22,426 nucleotides of DNA from JBBDSH01 sp040905045 (lineage in GTDB: Bacteria > Pseudomonadota > Gammaproteobacteria > Eutrophobiales > Eutrophobiaceae), in assembly GCA_040905045.1 (NCBI GenBank), contig JBBDSH010000078.1, positions 1-22,426 of the forward strand, written 5' to 3'. Positions 6,428 to 15,100 of the stretch are shown in pieces. How positions within the stretch are numbered: the stretch's first letter is position 1; every line of letters begins with the position of its first letter. The notes under the pieces are model-generated. The model was not told the DNA's origin and did no database searches. It saw only the letters and a list, made by a program, of their open reading frames with translations. A program made the position numbers and the translations under genes.

Positions 6428-8125
6428 TTAGCCGGATAGCAGATTCCGTCGCAGAAGTGATTCGTAATCTGTCTGGGTATCGATATCCACGGAAGCTTCC
6501 TCCAATGGGATCGGAATGACATCGGCGTCGTGATTCCGGATTACGGATTTGGCACCGGTATCTCCGTGCAGGGAACGCAGCTCATCGAAAAAGCGGCGCG
6601 GTATGATCGCCGGCACGCCGCGGGTATCCGCATACTCCGCCGCGACGATGCTTTCCGGATTCCGTTCCCATGCTTCAACAAGTAGTTCAAGATGATGTTG
6701 TTCGACAAGTGGCTGGTCGCAGAGCAGGATCAGAATGCCGGCGCATTCTTCCGGCAGCCTGTGCATGGCAACCTTGAGCGAAGTGGCCATGCCGGCGTGC
6801 CAGTCTTCATTGACCACATTGACGGCGGGAATCGCGGCAATCTCGCGCTGGCATTTGGTCGGCTTGGGGCCATGCACGACGATGATCCTGTCGTCCAGAA
6901 GACTATGGGCTTTTTCGGCAGCATGACGTAACAGGCTCCGGCCATCGAATTCCAGCAACTGTTTCAACGCTCCGAATCGCCGGGAGCCGCCTGCGGCCAG
7001 GACAACGCCGTAAAGCTGTTCGCGTGTTGCGGCTGGTACCGCCGCCTTCATACTGCCCTGTTGCAGGGACAGGGAACCACCGCCGCGGTTTCTCAGCACG
7101 GCCTGAATTTCGGCAATCAGTGAAAAGGCAATCTCTTCCGGAAGCCGGGCGCCGATATCCAGGCCGACCGGTCCGTAGACACGATCCGCCACTTTCTCCT
7201 TTTCGTCACCCAGGTATTTCAACAATTCCTGTTTGCGTGCGGCGGGACCGAGCAGGCCGATGTAGTTGAGGGGCGTGCCGGCCAGTCGTGCCAAATAACG
7301 CTGGTCGTATTCCAGCTTGTGCGTCATGAGTACAGCGGCATCGAAGCTGGGCAAGTCCAGTTTGGCGTCCAGTTCTTCCGGCGCGGAATGTATCACATGA
7401 TCCGCGGCCGGGAATTTCCCCGTCTCACAGAATGCCTCGCGGTAATCGACAACGGTGATTGTCCAGCCAAGCAGACGGGCGGCCTCGGTGACGGGCACCG
7501 CATCCGGGCCGGCTCCGATGACAAGCAGTCGCGTCGGCGCTTCCACCATGCCGAGAAAGAGAGTGATACTGCCGCCGTCGACTTCCACTGTCCGTGATGA
7601 TGAGCGCCCGGCTATCAGGGCATCCCGGGCGGCGTTGAAGATTGCTTTCGGCAATGTGCTGTCTTCCTCGGGGAAGAGGAAATGTGTCCCGGCGGGGAAT
7701 CCCTCGTGTTCCGAATCGATGACGGTAACAACCACGGCCGGAGTCGAGGATGCCAGTGCTTTTTCGATTAAAGAAAGCGGCGCGTAATTGTTTTCCGGAC
7801 AAAGGTACTCCAGCCGGATGCGGACGGCGCCGTCACAACCCAGCCCCAGACCCCAGATCAGATCGTCCGAGGAACGCATGTCATAGAACACACTGGTGTC
7901 GGCCTTGTCCCTGAAAACTTTCCTGGCGTGTTCATACAGATCCGCTTCCAGACAACCGCCGCTGAGGAGGCCGTACATATCCCCGTTTTCGGTGATCAGC
8001 ATGCGCGCCCCCGGCTTGCGGTAAGTGGAACCGGCGGTTTCCACGATGGTGGCGAGAACAAACACCTTTTCTTTTTCCACCCGGGAGCGGAAGGAATCAA
8101 CAAGACCGGAAAGACTTGAATGCAT
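6428..8125 (-). CDS. XdhC/CoxI-family protein fused to MocA-like molybdenum cofactor nucleotidyltransferase
   Basis: The 565-residue protein joins two molybdenum-cofactor functions. Residues 1 to about 110 are the XdhC/CoxI N-terminal domain (AGSTYRKPGARML at 31-43, LSGGCLEADLYEHA at 54-67). Residues 198-345 are the XdhC Rossmann domain (LLVIGAGPDAVPV at 200-212). Residues 371-565 are a MobA-like NTP transferase: LAAGGSRRFGALKQLLEF at 376-393 with the nucleotide-binding glycines and Lys388, CDQPL at 469-473, and VDIDTQTDY at 546-554. Known relatives: XdhC inserts and sulfurates the cofactor of xanthine dehydrogenase-type enzymes, and MocA makes molybdopterin cytosine dinucleotide. One chain could therefore finish and deliver the cofactor. 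No molybdoenzyme subunit gene lies in this window. No Shine-Dalgarno sequence is evident at the ATG. Confidence 0.9.
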   Translation of the reverse strand: MHSSLSGLVDSFRSRVEKEKVFVLATIVETAGSTYRKPGARMLITENGDMYGLLSGGCLEADLYEHARKVFRDKADTSVFYDMRSSDDLIWGLGLGCDGAVRIRLEYLCPENNYAPLSLIEKALASSTPAVVVTVIDSEHEGFPAGTHFLFPEEDSTLPKAIFNAARDALIAGRSSSRTVEVDGGSITLFLGMVEAPTRLLVIGAGPDAVPVTEAARLLGWTITVVDYREAFCETGKFPAADHVIHSAPEELDAKLDLPSFDAAVLMTHKLEYDQRYLARLAGTPLNYIGLLGPAARKQELLKYLGDEKEKVADRVYGPVGLDIGARLPEEIAFSLIAEIQAVLRNRGGGSLSLQQGSMKAAVPAATREQLYGVVLAAGGSRRFGALKQLLEFDGRSLLRHAAEKAHSLLDDRIIVVHGPKPTKCQREIAAIPAVNVVNEDWHAGMATSLKVAMHRLPEECAGILILLCDQPLVEQHHLELLVEAWERNPESIVAAEYADTRGVPAIIPRRFFDELRSLHGDTGAKSVIRNHDADVIPIPLEEASVDIDTQTDYESLLRRNLLSG

Positions 8126-8197
8126 GAATTTACGTATTTCGACAGGGTTTCAATTAGGAAGGCAATATTACCTGAACAGACGGTGCCTGACTATTGG

Positions 8198-8410
8198 TAA
8201 GGAGTAAGGAGTAAGGAGTGAGGGGTGAGGTGTAAGGATTACAAATCTATTAATGGCGAGAGTTTCCCGGATACTGTCCGTCAACAATCGGCTGCATATT
8301 ATTGAAAATTCGAGTGCCGGCACATGAGTAACCGGGCAGTTACACAGAATTATTTACAGTATCCGGTATAATAGCAGTATTACTCCTCACGCCTTACCCC
8401 TCACTCCTCA
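8198..8410. repeat. Facing TRAGGNG heptamer arrays with a nested inverted repeat
   Basis: Left arm, six units from 8198: TAAGGAG three times, TGAGGGG, TGAGGTG, TAAGGAT. The right arm runs back from 8410 on the minus strand: TGAGGAG, TGAGGGG, TAAGGCG, TGAGGAG. The first three bases of the right arm are the stop codon of the kinase gene. Four units can pair across the element with a few mismatches. Inside, CCGGATACTGT (8267-8277) and ACAGTATCCGG (8356-8366) form an exact 11-bp inverted repeat. The 8126-8407 gap shows nothing gene-like beyond this. Confidence 0.8.
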
Positions 8411-10096
8411 CTGCGTCAGCCTGGCGAGGGCCTGCTCGGCATTTTCGTAACCTTGGTCGGCGGCCTTTTGATACCAGCGTCTGGCTTCATCCGTATTTTT
8501 TTCAATACCGCGACCCTTGGCAAAGATCACGCCCAGATTGTACTGAGCCTGGGGATGGCCGGCTTCCGCCGCGCGACGATACCAGTTATAGGATTCCATA
8601 TCATTGCGCGTCACGCCCTGACCCTTGCCGTACATAAAGGCCAGATGCAGCTGTGCGTTGATATGCCCTTTTTCGGCCGCGCGCCGGAACCAGGAAAAGG
8701 CTTCTTTACCGTCCGGTTTTACGCCCTGGCCGCGCCAGTACATTTCGCCCAGGCGGTACATGGAATTGACATGTCCCTGACGGGCGGCAAGCAGACACCA
8801 GTCATAGGCGGCCGACTCATCCTGTTCCACACCGATGCCTCTCATGTACATCATATACAGAGTGGCCTGGGCCTCGGCGTCGCCGTGTACCCCCGCCTCC
8901 GAATACCAGTGGAATGCTTCTCGATAGTTCTGTTCGACGCCGCGGCCCTTGGCGTGCATAACGCCGAGATTGTACATGGCATTGATGTTTCCCTGTTCGG
9001 CGGCGCGGCGGAACCATTTGGCCGCTTCCACCTCGTCCTTGTCCGTATCGATGCCCTTGGCATAGATGTAGGCAAGGGATGCCTGGGCGGAAACATCGCC
9101 TTTTTCGGCCTTGATGATGGTCTGGATCAATTCATCGCCCGGGGGCCTGTCTTTAGTTTCGGTCCCGCCGTCCGCGTCATGGTTGAACGTATTCAGCCAT
9201 TCCGTAATGTTCTGGGGTCGTTCCTCGCGGTCGAACCTCATGGCGTAATCAATGGCTTCCAGTATGGTGGGGGAATAACGGTCGGCCCCGATTTCCTTCG
9301 CCGGGACATAGGTGTCCCGGGAGGTAACGCTGATGGCGGAACTTCTGTCAACGGCATCCGTCGGGGGAATACCGGCTATGGATCGATACAGGGTTGCGCC
9401 AAGGGCGTAGATATCCGTCCAGGGCCCCTGGGTGTCGTCCTCGTCCGTCGTGTTGTATTGCTCGATGGGGGCGTATCCCTTGGAAAACACACCCGTCATG
9501 GCATTGCGGGTTTCCACCAGGGCCTGGCGTGCCGAGCCGAAATCCAGTAATACCGGGTCGCCGTCCACGCGGATGAAAATATTGGCCGGCTTGATGTCAC
9601 GATGGATGAAGCCGTGCGCGTGGACCTGCTTCATTCCTTCGATGATTGGGAAGATGACCGTCTTGATATCGGCCTCGTCGAGGATTTTGCGACGGGATAA
9701 TAAATCCTGCAGGCTTTCACCCAGTTCATAGTCCATGACCATGTAGGCGGTATTGTTGAGTTCGAATACATTGCGGACACGGACGATATTGGGGTGCTTG
9801 AACTGCCCCAGCGTCCGTGCTTCGTCGATGAACCGGTCCAGTCCCCAGCGGTAGCGATCTTCCAGTTCCGGCGATACGGGCGCAACGGTACCATCCCCGG
9901 CGCGTGTCGCCAGTTCCGCTGGCATGTATTCCTTGATGGCGACCTCATGGGCCAGGTTTTTGTCATAGGCAAGATAGGTGATGCCGAATCCACCCTGACC
10001 GAGGATATCCCGGATCTCGTACCAATGGAGTTCCACACCGGCCGGCATGGCGTTGAGATGCCGGTTTTTTGTCCGCTTTTTGCTCACTGTCTGCAA
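8408..10096 (-). CDS. Serine/threonine protein kinase with six Sel1-like repeats
   Basis: Residues 26-305 are a Hanks-type kinase domain: glycine loop GQGGFG (33-38), VAIK with Lys55, Glu92 in DEAR, catalytic HRD at 165-167 with Asn172, DFG at 185-187, and an activation-segment end APIEQY (209-214). All catalytic residues are present, so it should be active. Residues 333-548 are six consecutive Sel1-like repeats of exactly 36 residues (A-x-x-x-L-G-x-M-Y-x-x-G-x-G-V pattern), a solenoid for binding other proteins. No membrane helix is seen, so it is probably cytosolic. The start is uncertain: the listed one is TTG; GTG at codon 4 and ATG at codon 17 are alternatives, none with a clear ribosome-binding site. 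The stop codon TGA is the first part of a heptamer repeat array. No cognate phosphatase or FHA-domain gene is adjacent, and substrates are unknown. Confidence 0.9.
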   Translation of the reverse strand: MQTVSKKRTKNRHLNAMPAGVELHWYEIRDILGQGGFGITYLAYDKNLAHEVAIKEYMPAELATRAGDGTVAPVSPELEDRYRWGLDRFIDEARTLGQFKHPNIVRVRNVFELNNTAYMVMDYELGESLQDLLSRRKILDEADIKTVIFPIIEGMKQVHAHGFIHRDIKPANIFIRVDGDPVLLDFGSARQALVETRNAMTGVFSKGYAPIEQYNTTDEDDTQGPWTDIYALGATLYRSIAGIPPTDAVDRSSAISVTSRDTYVPAKEIGADRYSPTILEAIDYAMRFDREERPQNITEWLNTFNHDADGGTETKDRPPGDELIQTIIKAEKGDVSAQASLAYIYAKGIDTDKDEVEAAKWFRRAAEQGNINAMYNLGVMHAKGRGVEQNYREAFHWYSEAGVHGDAEAQATLYMMYMRGIGVEQDESAAYDWCLLAARQGHVNSMYRLGEMYWRGQGVKPDGKEAFSWFRRAAEKGHINAQLHLAFMYGKGQGVTRNDMESYNWYRRAAEAGHPQAQYNLGVIFAKGRGIEKNTDEARRWYQKAADQGYENAEQALARLTQ

Positions 10097-10284
10097 GGCT
10101 GAGTATTTACGGGCATGAGCAGGCGGAGCCGCGTTGCAGGATTACCAGCATGCATAAAGTTCCTGTATTGGCCGCTTTTGCGGTTGAAACCTGTCTGAAT
10201 CGCTATACAAGCGCAAATTTCCAGTAATTGCAATGGGTTAGGGTCCGGTCTGAAATAATGCGCTCCTGCCGCCGGCTTCGTGAT

Positions 10285-10623
10285 TTACAGTATGGCGAAC
10301 AGTTCGCCGTTCTGCTCGTCGATCGTGACCGGCTGCAGGGACTTGCCGGCGCAGGGGCCGTGTATACAGAAGCCGTCGTGGACGCGAAACAAGGCGCCAT
10401 GGGTGGCGCACTGCAGGTGGGTTCCGGAGCGGTCCAGGAAACGGTCCGCGACCCACACACCCGTATGCGGGCAGCGGTTGATATAGGCGAACACCCGCTT
10501 ATTCCGCCTGGCCAGCAGCAATTGCCGAGTGCCGGCCGGGGTTTCAACAGTGAAGCCCCGGGCACTGTTTTCAGGGATGGCATCCCGCCGGCAGAGGGGG
10601 TATGTTTTATCTGAACCTATCAT
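10285..10623 (-). CDS. Small Rieske [2Fe-2S] ferredoxin-like protein
   Basis: The 112-residue protein is one Rieske domain. The cluster ligands are visible as C51-P-H53 in CPHTG and C72-A-T-H75 in CATHGALF, followed by the DGFCIHGPCAGKSL loop typical of small Rieske ferredoxins. It has no signal peptide and no membrane helix, so it is probably a soluble cytosolic electron carrier or an unattached ferredoxin component. No oxygenase or reductase gene lies next to it to identify a partner. Additional cysteines (Cys86, Cys91) lie in the second-ligand loop region. The ATG at 10623 follows CCAGG directly, a poor ribosome-binding site. The 188-bp gap to the kinase start contains no clear terminator. 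Confidence 0.88.
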   Translation of the reverse strand: MIGSDKTYPLCRRDAIPENSARGFTVETPAGTRQLLLARRNKRVFAYINRCPHTGVWVADRFLDRSGTHLQCATHGALFRVHDGFCIHGPCAGKSLQPVTIDEQNGELFAIL

Positions 10624-10648
10624 CCTGGTATCCAGGGAATGGTTGCCA

Positions 10649-10678
10649 TAGACATCCGATAGCCATGTTCAGTACACT
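10649..10678 (+). promoter_or_regulatory. Candidate promoter for the carA leader
   Basis: TAGACA (10649-10654) and TACACT (10673-10678), separated by 18 nt, resemble the -35 and -10 boxes of a sigma70 promoter. Transcription from here would start near 10685, only about 10 nt before the terminator-like hairpin. This is inference from two short matches. Confidence 0.3.
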
Positions 10679-10693
10679 ATCAAACATCGCAGA

Positions 10694-10734
10694 CGGGAGT
10701 AATTGTGTGGATTTTGCACGATTGCTCCCGTTTT
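10694..10734 (+). terminator. Plus-strand intrinsic-terminator-like hairpin in the carA leader (possible attenuator)
   Basis: Bases 10694-10709 pair with 10715-10730 in an unbroken 16-bp stem with a 5-nt loop, followed by TTTT at 10731-10734. Four of the 16 pairs are G-U in the plus-strand RNA and would be A-C mismatches in the minus-strand RNA, so the plus strand is the one that folds well. No plus-strand gene lies between 5286 and here, so it does not end a known gene. It is 167 nt upstream of carA and could be an attenuator or the end of a small RNA. An open frame (10602-10904) runs through it and overlaps the carA TTG. Confidence 0.6.
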
Positions 10735-10900
10735 GTATGTGCGGGATTCAGAGGACGTGTGACACGATGCCCGCGTGTCGCCGAAAGCCCCTGCGGCTGA
10801 ATAAGATTGGAAAACAGCCGTTATCCCCGGAACATGGAGCGGTTTTCGCCCGCACGATCCCGATCCTGAAACTGGCAACGGGCAGGCCCTGGAGAACGTA

Positions 10901-12037
10901 TTGACGCATACAGCTTTACTGGCACTGGAAGATGGCAGTCTGTTTTACGGCCGGTCCATCGGTGTCGATGGCCGGACCGACGGCGAGGTGGTGTTCAATA
11001 CCGCCATGACCGGCTATCAGGAGATCCTGACGGATCCTTCCTATTACCGGCAGATCGTCACCCTGACCTATCCCCATATCGGCAATACCGGCGTCAATCA
11101 CGAGGATGAAGAGTCGGCCGGGGTCCATGCCAGTGGTCTCATCATCCGGCAACTGCCCCTGGAAGTCAGCAACTGGCGTTCGGAAGGAACGTTGCAGGAT
11201 TACCTGCGGGAGAACGGCATCGTCGCCATTGCCGATATCGATACCCGGCGACTGACCCGCTTGCTGCGCGACAAGGGCGCACAGAACGGCTGCATCATCG
11301 CCGGCAAAAAGCCGGATGCGGAACAGGCGATTGCCGCGGCCCGCGCGTTTCCCGGCCTCAAGGGCGCGGACCTGGCACAGGTAGTGAGTACCGATGCCGC
11401 CTACGAATGGGGCCAGGGCGTCTGGTCGCTGGCCTCGGGTCTGCCCGAAGACACCGTATTGAAAAACAAACCCTGGCATGTCATCGCCTATGACTATGGC
11501 ATCAAGCGCAATATTCTGCGCATCCTCTCGGATTCCGGCTGCCGCCTGACGGTCGTACCCGCCAAAACCCCGGCCCGCGAGGTATTGGACGAGAAACCCG
11601 ACGGGGTTTTCCTGTCTAACGGGCCCGGTGATCCGGATGCCTGTGACTATGCCATCGAGGCAATCCGGGAGATTCTGCCGAGTCGCATCCCTGTATTCGG
11701 TATCTGTCTCGGTCACCAATTACTGGGACTGGCCGCCGGTGCCCCGACGGTAAAAATGAAATTCGGCCATCACGGCGCCAACCATCCGGTGCAGGATCTG
11801 GCGAGCGGCCGGGTCATGATCACCAGCCAGAACCACGGCTTTGCCGTGGACGAGCAGGGCATGCCGGATTCACTCAGGCCCACGCATCGTTCCCTGTTCG
11901 ACGGTTCCCTGCAGGGCATTCATCACAAGGAGTATCCGGCTTTTGGTTTCCAGGGGCATCCGGAAGCCAGTCCAGGTCCTCACGATCTAAGGCCATTATT
12001 TAAGCATTTTATTGAATTAATGGAGGCGGCAAGGTGA
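10901..12037 (+). CDS. carA: Carbamoyl-phosphate synthase small subunit (glutaminase)
   Basis: CarA hydrolyses glutamine and passes ammonia to CarB for carbamoyl phosphate, the precursor of arginine and pyrimidines. The 378-residue product aligns with E. coli CarA from the first residues (ALLALEDGSLFYGRSIG; DPSYYRQIVTLTYPHIGNTG). The class I glutamine amidotransferase triad is Cys269 (FGICLGHQ), His353 and Glu355 (QGHPEAS). The start codon is TTG, supported by GGAG at 10891-10894 six nt upstream; E. coli carA also starts with UUG. A long leader (10624-10900) precedes it, with a terminator-like hairpin that may attenuate transcription. No convincing ArgR box was recognised. carB follows after 125 bp filled by a heptamer repeat array, an unusual gap for this gene pair. 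Confidence 0.97.
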   Translation: MTHTALLALEDGSLFYGRSIGVDGRTDGEVVFNTAMTGYQEILTDPSYYRQIVTLTYPHIGNTGVNHEDEESAGVHASGLIIRQLPLEVSNWRSEGTLQDYLRENGIVAIADIDTRRLTRLLRDKGAQNGCIIAGKKPDAEQAIAAARAFPGLKGADLAQVVSTDAAYEWGQGVWSLASGLPEDTVLKNKPWHVIAYDYGIKRNILRILSDSGCRLTVVPAKTPAREVLDEKPDGVFLSNGPGDPDACDYAIEAIREILPSRIPVFGICLGHQLLGLAAGAPTVKMKFGHHGANHPVQDLASGRVMITSQNHGFAVDEQGMPDSLRPTHRSLFDGSLQGIHHKEYPAFGFQGHPEASPGPHDLRPLFKHFIELMEAAR

Positions 12038-12041
12038 AGCG

Positions 12042-12155
12042 GTGGCTCGTGGCTCGTGCTTCGTGGCTCGTGATTGGTGACTCGCGGTATGTTAAGCGGG
12101 TTCCGAACTCCGAGCCCCGGATTTCGAGCCACCAGCCACCAGCCACGAGCCACGG
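12042..12155. repeat. Facing GTGGYTC / GAGCCAC heptamer arrays between carA and carB
   Basis: Left arm from 12042: GTGGCTC, GTGGCTC, GTGCTTC, GTGGCTC, GTGATTG, GTGACTC. Right arm from 12126: GAGCCAC, CAGCCAC, CAGCCAC, GAGCCAC. Up to four units of each arm can pair into a long hairpin. The array starts 4 nt after the carA stop and ends 7 nt before the carB ATG (9 nt counting two trailing G), leaving no room for a normal ribosome-binding site before carB. Confidence 0.85.
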
Positions 12156-12162
12156 TTAGACA

Positions 12163-15100
12163 ATGCCCAAACGCACCGACATCCACAGCATCCTCATCAT
12201 CGGCGCCGGCCCCATCATCATCGGCCAGGCCTGCGAGTTTGACTATTCCGGCGCCCAGGCCTGCAAGGCGCTGATGGACGAGGGCTTCCGGGTCATCCTG
12301 GTGAATTCCAACCCGGCCACCATCATGACCGACCCGAACATGGCCCACGCCACGTATATTGAACCCATACGCTGGCAGACGGTGGCGAAGATCATTGAGA
12401 AGGAGCAGCCGGACGCCCTGTTGCCCACCATGGGCGGCCAGACCGGTCTTAATTGCGCGCTGGATCTGGCGCGCATGGGCGTGCTGGAGGAATACAATGT
12501 CGAGTTAATCGGCGCCAGCCGCGAGGCTATCGACATGGCCGAGGACCGGGACCAGTTTCGCGAGGCCATGATCCGCATCGGGCTGTCCATGCCCAGGACC
12601 GGCTTTGCCCACGACCTGGACGAGGCGAAAGCGGTTCAGAAGGATCTCGGTTTTCCAGTGATCATCCGGCCGTCTTTTACCCTGGGCGGGACCGGCGGCG
12701 GCATTGCCTACAACCGCGAGGAATTCATGGAGATCTGCGAGCGCGGTCTGAACGCCTCGCCCACCCGCGAGATCCAGCTGGATGAGTCGGTGCTGGGCTG
12801 GAAGGAATACGAGATGGAAGTGGTGCGGGATCACGAGGATAACTGCATCATTGTCTGTTCCATCGAGAACGTCGACCCCATGGGCCTGCATACGGGCGAC
12901 TCCATCACCGTGGCTCCGGCCCAGACCCTGACCGACAAGGAATACCAGATCATGCGCGACGCTTCCATCGCCGTACTGCGCGAGATCGGCGTCGATACCG
13001 GCGGTTCCAACGTCCAGTTCGCGGTTAATCCGGATAACGGTGAACTGGTGGTCATCGAAATGAATCCGCGCGTGTCGCGCTCCTCGGCTCTGGCCTCCAA
13101 GGCCACCGGCTTTCCCATCGCCAAGGTGGCGGCCAAGCTGGCGGTGGGTTATACGCTGGACGAACTGGACAACGAGATCACCGGCGGTGTTACACCGGCT
13201 TCATTCGAACCGACCATCGATTACGTGGTCACCAAGATCCCGCGCTTTACCTTTGAGAAGTTCCCGCAGGCGGACGATCGCATCAATACGCAGATGAAAT
13301 CCGTGGGCGAGGTGATGGCCATCGGCCGCAGTTTCCAGGAATCCCTGCAGAAAGCCTTGCGCGGTCTGGAGACCGGCATCGATGGCCTGGATGAGCGTGT
13401 TCCGCCGGGCCAGGAGGATGCCAGTGAGAAAATCGAGGGCGAACTGCGGGTGGCGCGTTTCGAGCGGATATTGTATGTGGCTGATGCCTTCCGCCATGGT
13501 TACGGTATCGACGATGTCTACGATATGACGCACATCGATCGCTGGTTCCTGGCCCAGATCAAGGATCTGGTCGATGAAGAGACGGCTCTGAAAAAGACCG
13601 GCCTGAAAAAACTGAAACCGGAACATTTGCTGGAACTCAAGCGCAAGGGCTTCGCCGATACACGCCTGGCGACGCTGCTGGACTGCAGGGAAAGCGATGT
13701 GCGAGAACTGCGCTACAGGCACGGTATTCATCCCGCCTACAAGCGGGTGGATTCCTGTGCCGCGGAATTTGCCGCCACCACCACTTATCTGTATTCCACC
13801 TACGAGGAAGAATGCGAGGCGGAACCGGGCGAGCGCGACAAAATCATGATCCTGGGCGGCGGGCCCAACCGCATCGGCCAGGGTATCGAATTCGATTACT
13901 GCTGCGTGCAGGCGGCGCTGGCCCTGCGCGAGGCCGGTTTCGAGACCATTATGGTCAACTGCAATCCGGAAACCGTATCCACCGATTACGACACTTCGGA
14001 CCGGCTCTATTTCGAGCCGCTGACCCTGGAAGACGTGCTGGAGATCATCCGCATCGAAAAACCGAAGGGCGTTATTGTCCAGTTCGGCGGTCAGACGCCG
14101 CTGAAACTGGCCCGGGATCTGGAGGCGGCCGGCGCGCCCATCATCGGCACCAGTCCGGACAGCATCGACCTGGCCGAGGATCGCCGGCGTTTCCAGGATC
14201 TGCTCAACCGCCTGGATCTCATCCAGCCGCCCAACCGCACCGCCCGTACCATGGAGGAGGCCGAGAAGCTGGCCGCGGAGATCGGTTATCCCCTGGTGGT
14301 GCGGCCGTCCTATGTGCTCGGCGGCCGGGCCATGGAGATCGTCTATACGGAATCGGAACTGAACAATTACATGACCCATGCGGTGTCCGTTTCCAACGAG
14401 GCGCCGGTATTGCTGGATCATTTTCTCGAGGATGCCATCGAAGTGGACGTGGATGCCGTTTCCGACGGCGAGACCGTGGTTATCGGCGGCATCATGGAGC
14501 ATATTGAACAGGCCGGCGTGCATTCCGGTGATTCCGCCTGCTGTCTGCCGCCGCACAGCCTGGACAAATCCGTCCAGGAGGAAATCGCCCGGCAGGTGCG
14601 CAAAATGGCACAAGGCCTCAATGTCGTGGGTCTGATGAATACGCAGTTCGCCCTGCAGGGTGATCGAATCTATGTGCTCGAGGTCAACCCGCGGGCATCG
14701 CGCACCGTACCGTTCGTTTCCAAGGCAACCGGGGTATCCCTGGCGCGTATCGCGGCCCGCTGCATGGTGGGCGAGTCACTCGCCTCACAGGGTGTCGAGA
14801 GGGTGCCGACCCCGTCCTATTACTCTGTCAAGGAAGCGGTATTTCCGTTCATCAAGTTTCCCGGTGTTGATTCCATACTCGGCCCGGAGATGAAGTCCAC
14901 CGGCGAGGTTATGGGTATCGGCGAGAATTTTGGCGAGGCCTTTGCCAAGGCGCAGCTGGGCGCCGGTAATGAAATCCCGCGCGGCGGACTGGTCTTTATC
15001 AGTGTCCGCGACGCCGACAAGGAGGCCGCGGTGGCCGTCGCGGGCGAGCTTGCGCGGCTGGGCTTCTCGCTCTGTGCCACCCACGGCACGGCCGCGGCGA

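Noticed and set aside
10150..10227. 25-codon plus-strand open frame between the Rieske and kinase genes
   Set aside because: It has an AGGA about 9 nt upstream but no recognisable feature, and frames this short are expected by chance.
10602..10904. 100-codon open frame before carA
   Set aside because: Its composition is unlike a real protein, it crosses the terminator-like hairpin, and it has no recognisable family. It is kept only as a possible coupling frame in the carA leader finding.
13201..14613. Long minus-strand open frame inside carB (470 codons)
   Set aside because: It lies opposite carB, which is certain. Long antisense frames are common in GC-rich genes, and the translation shows no family motif.
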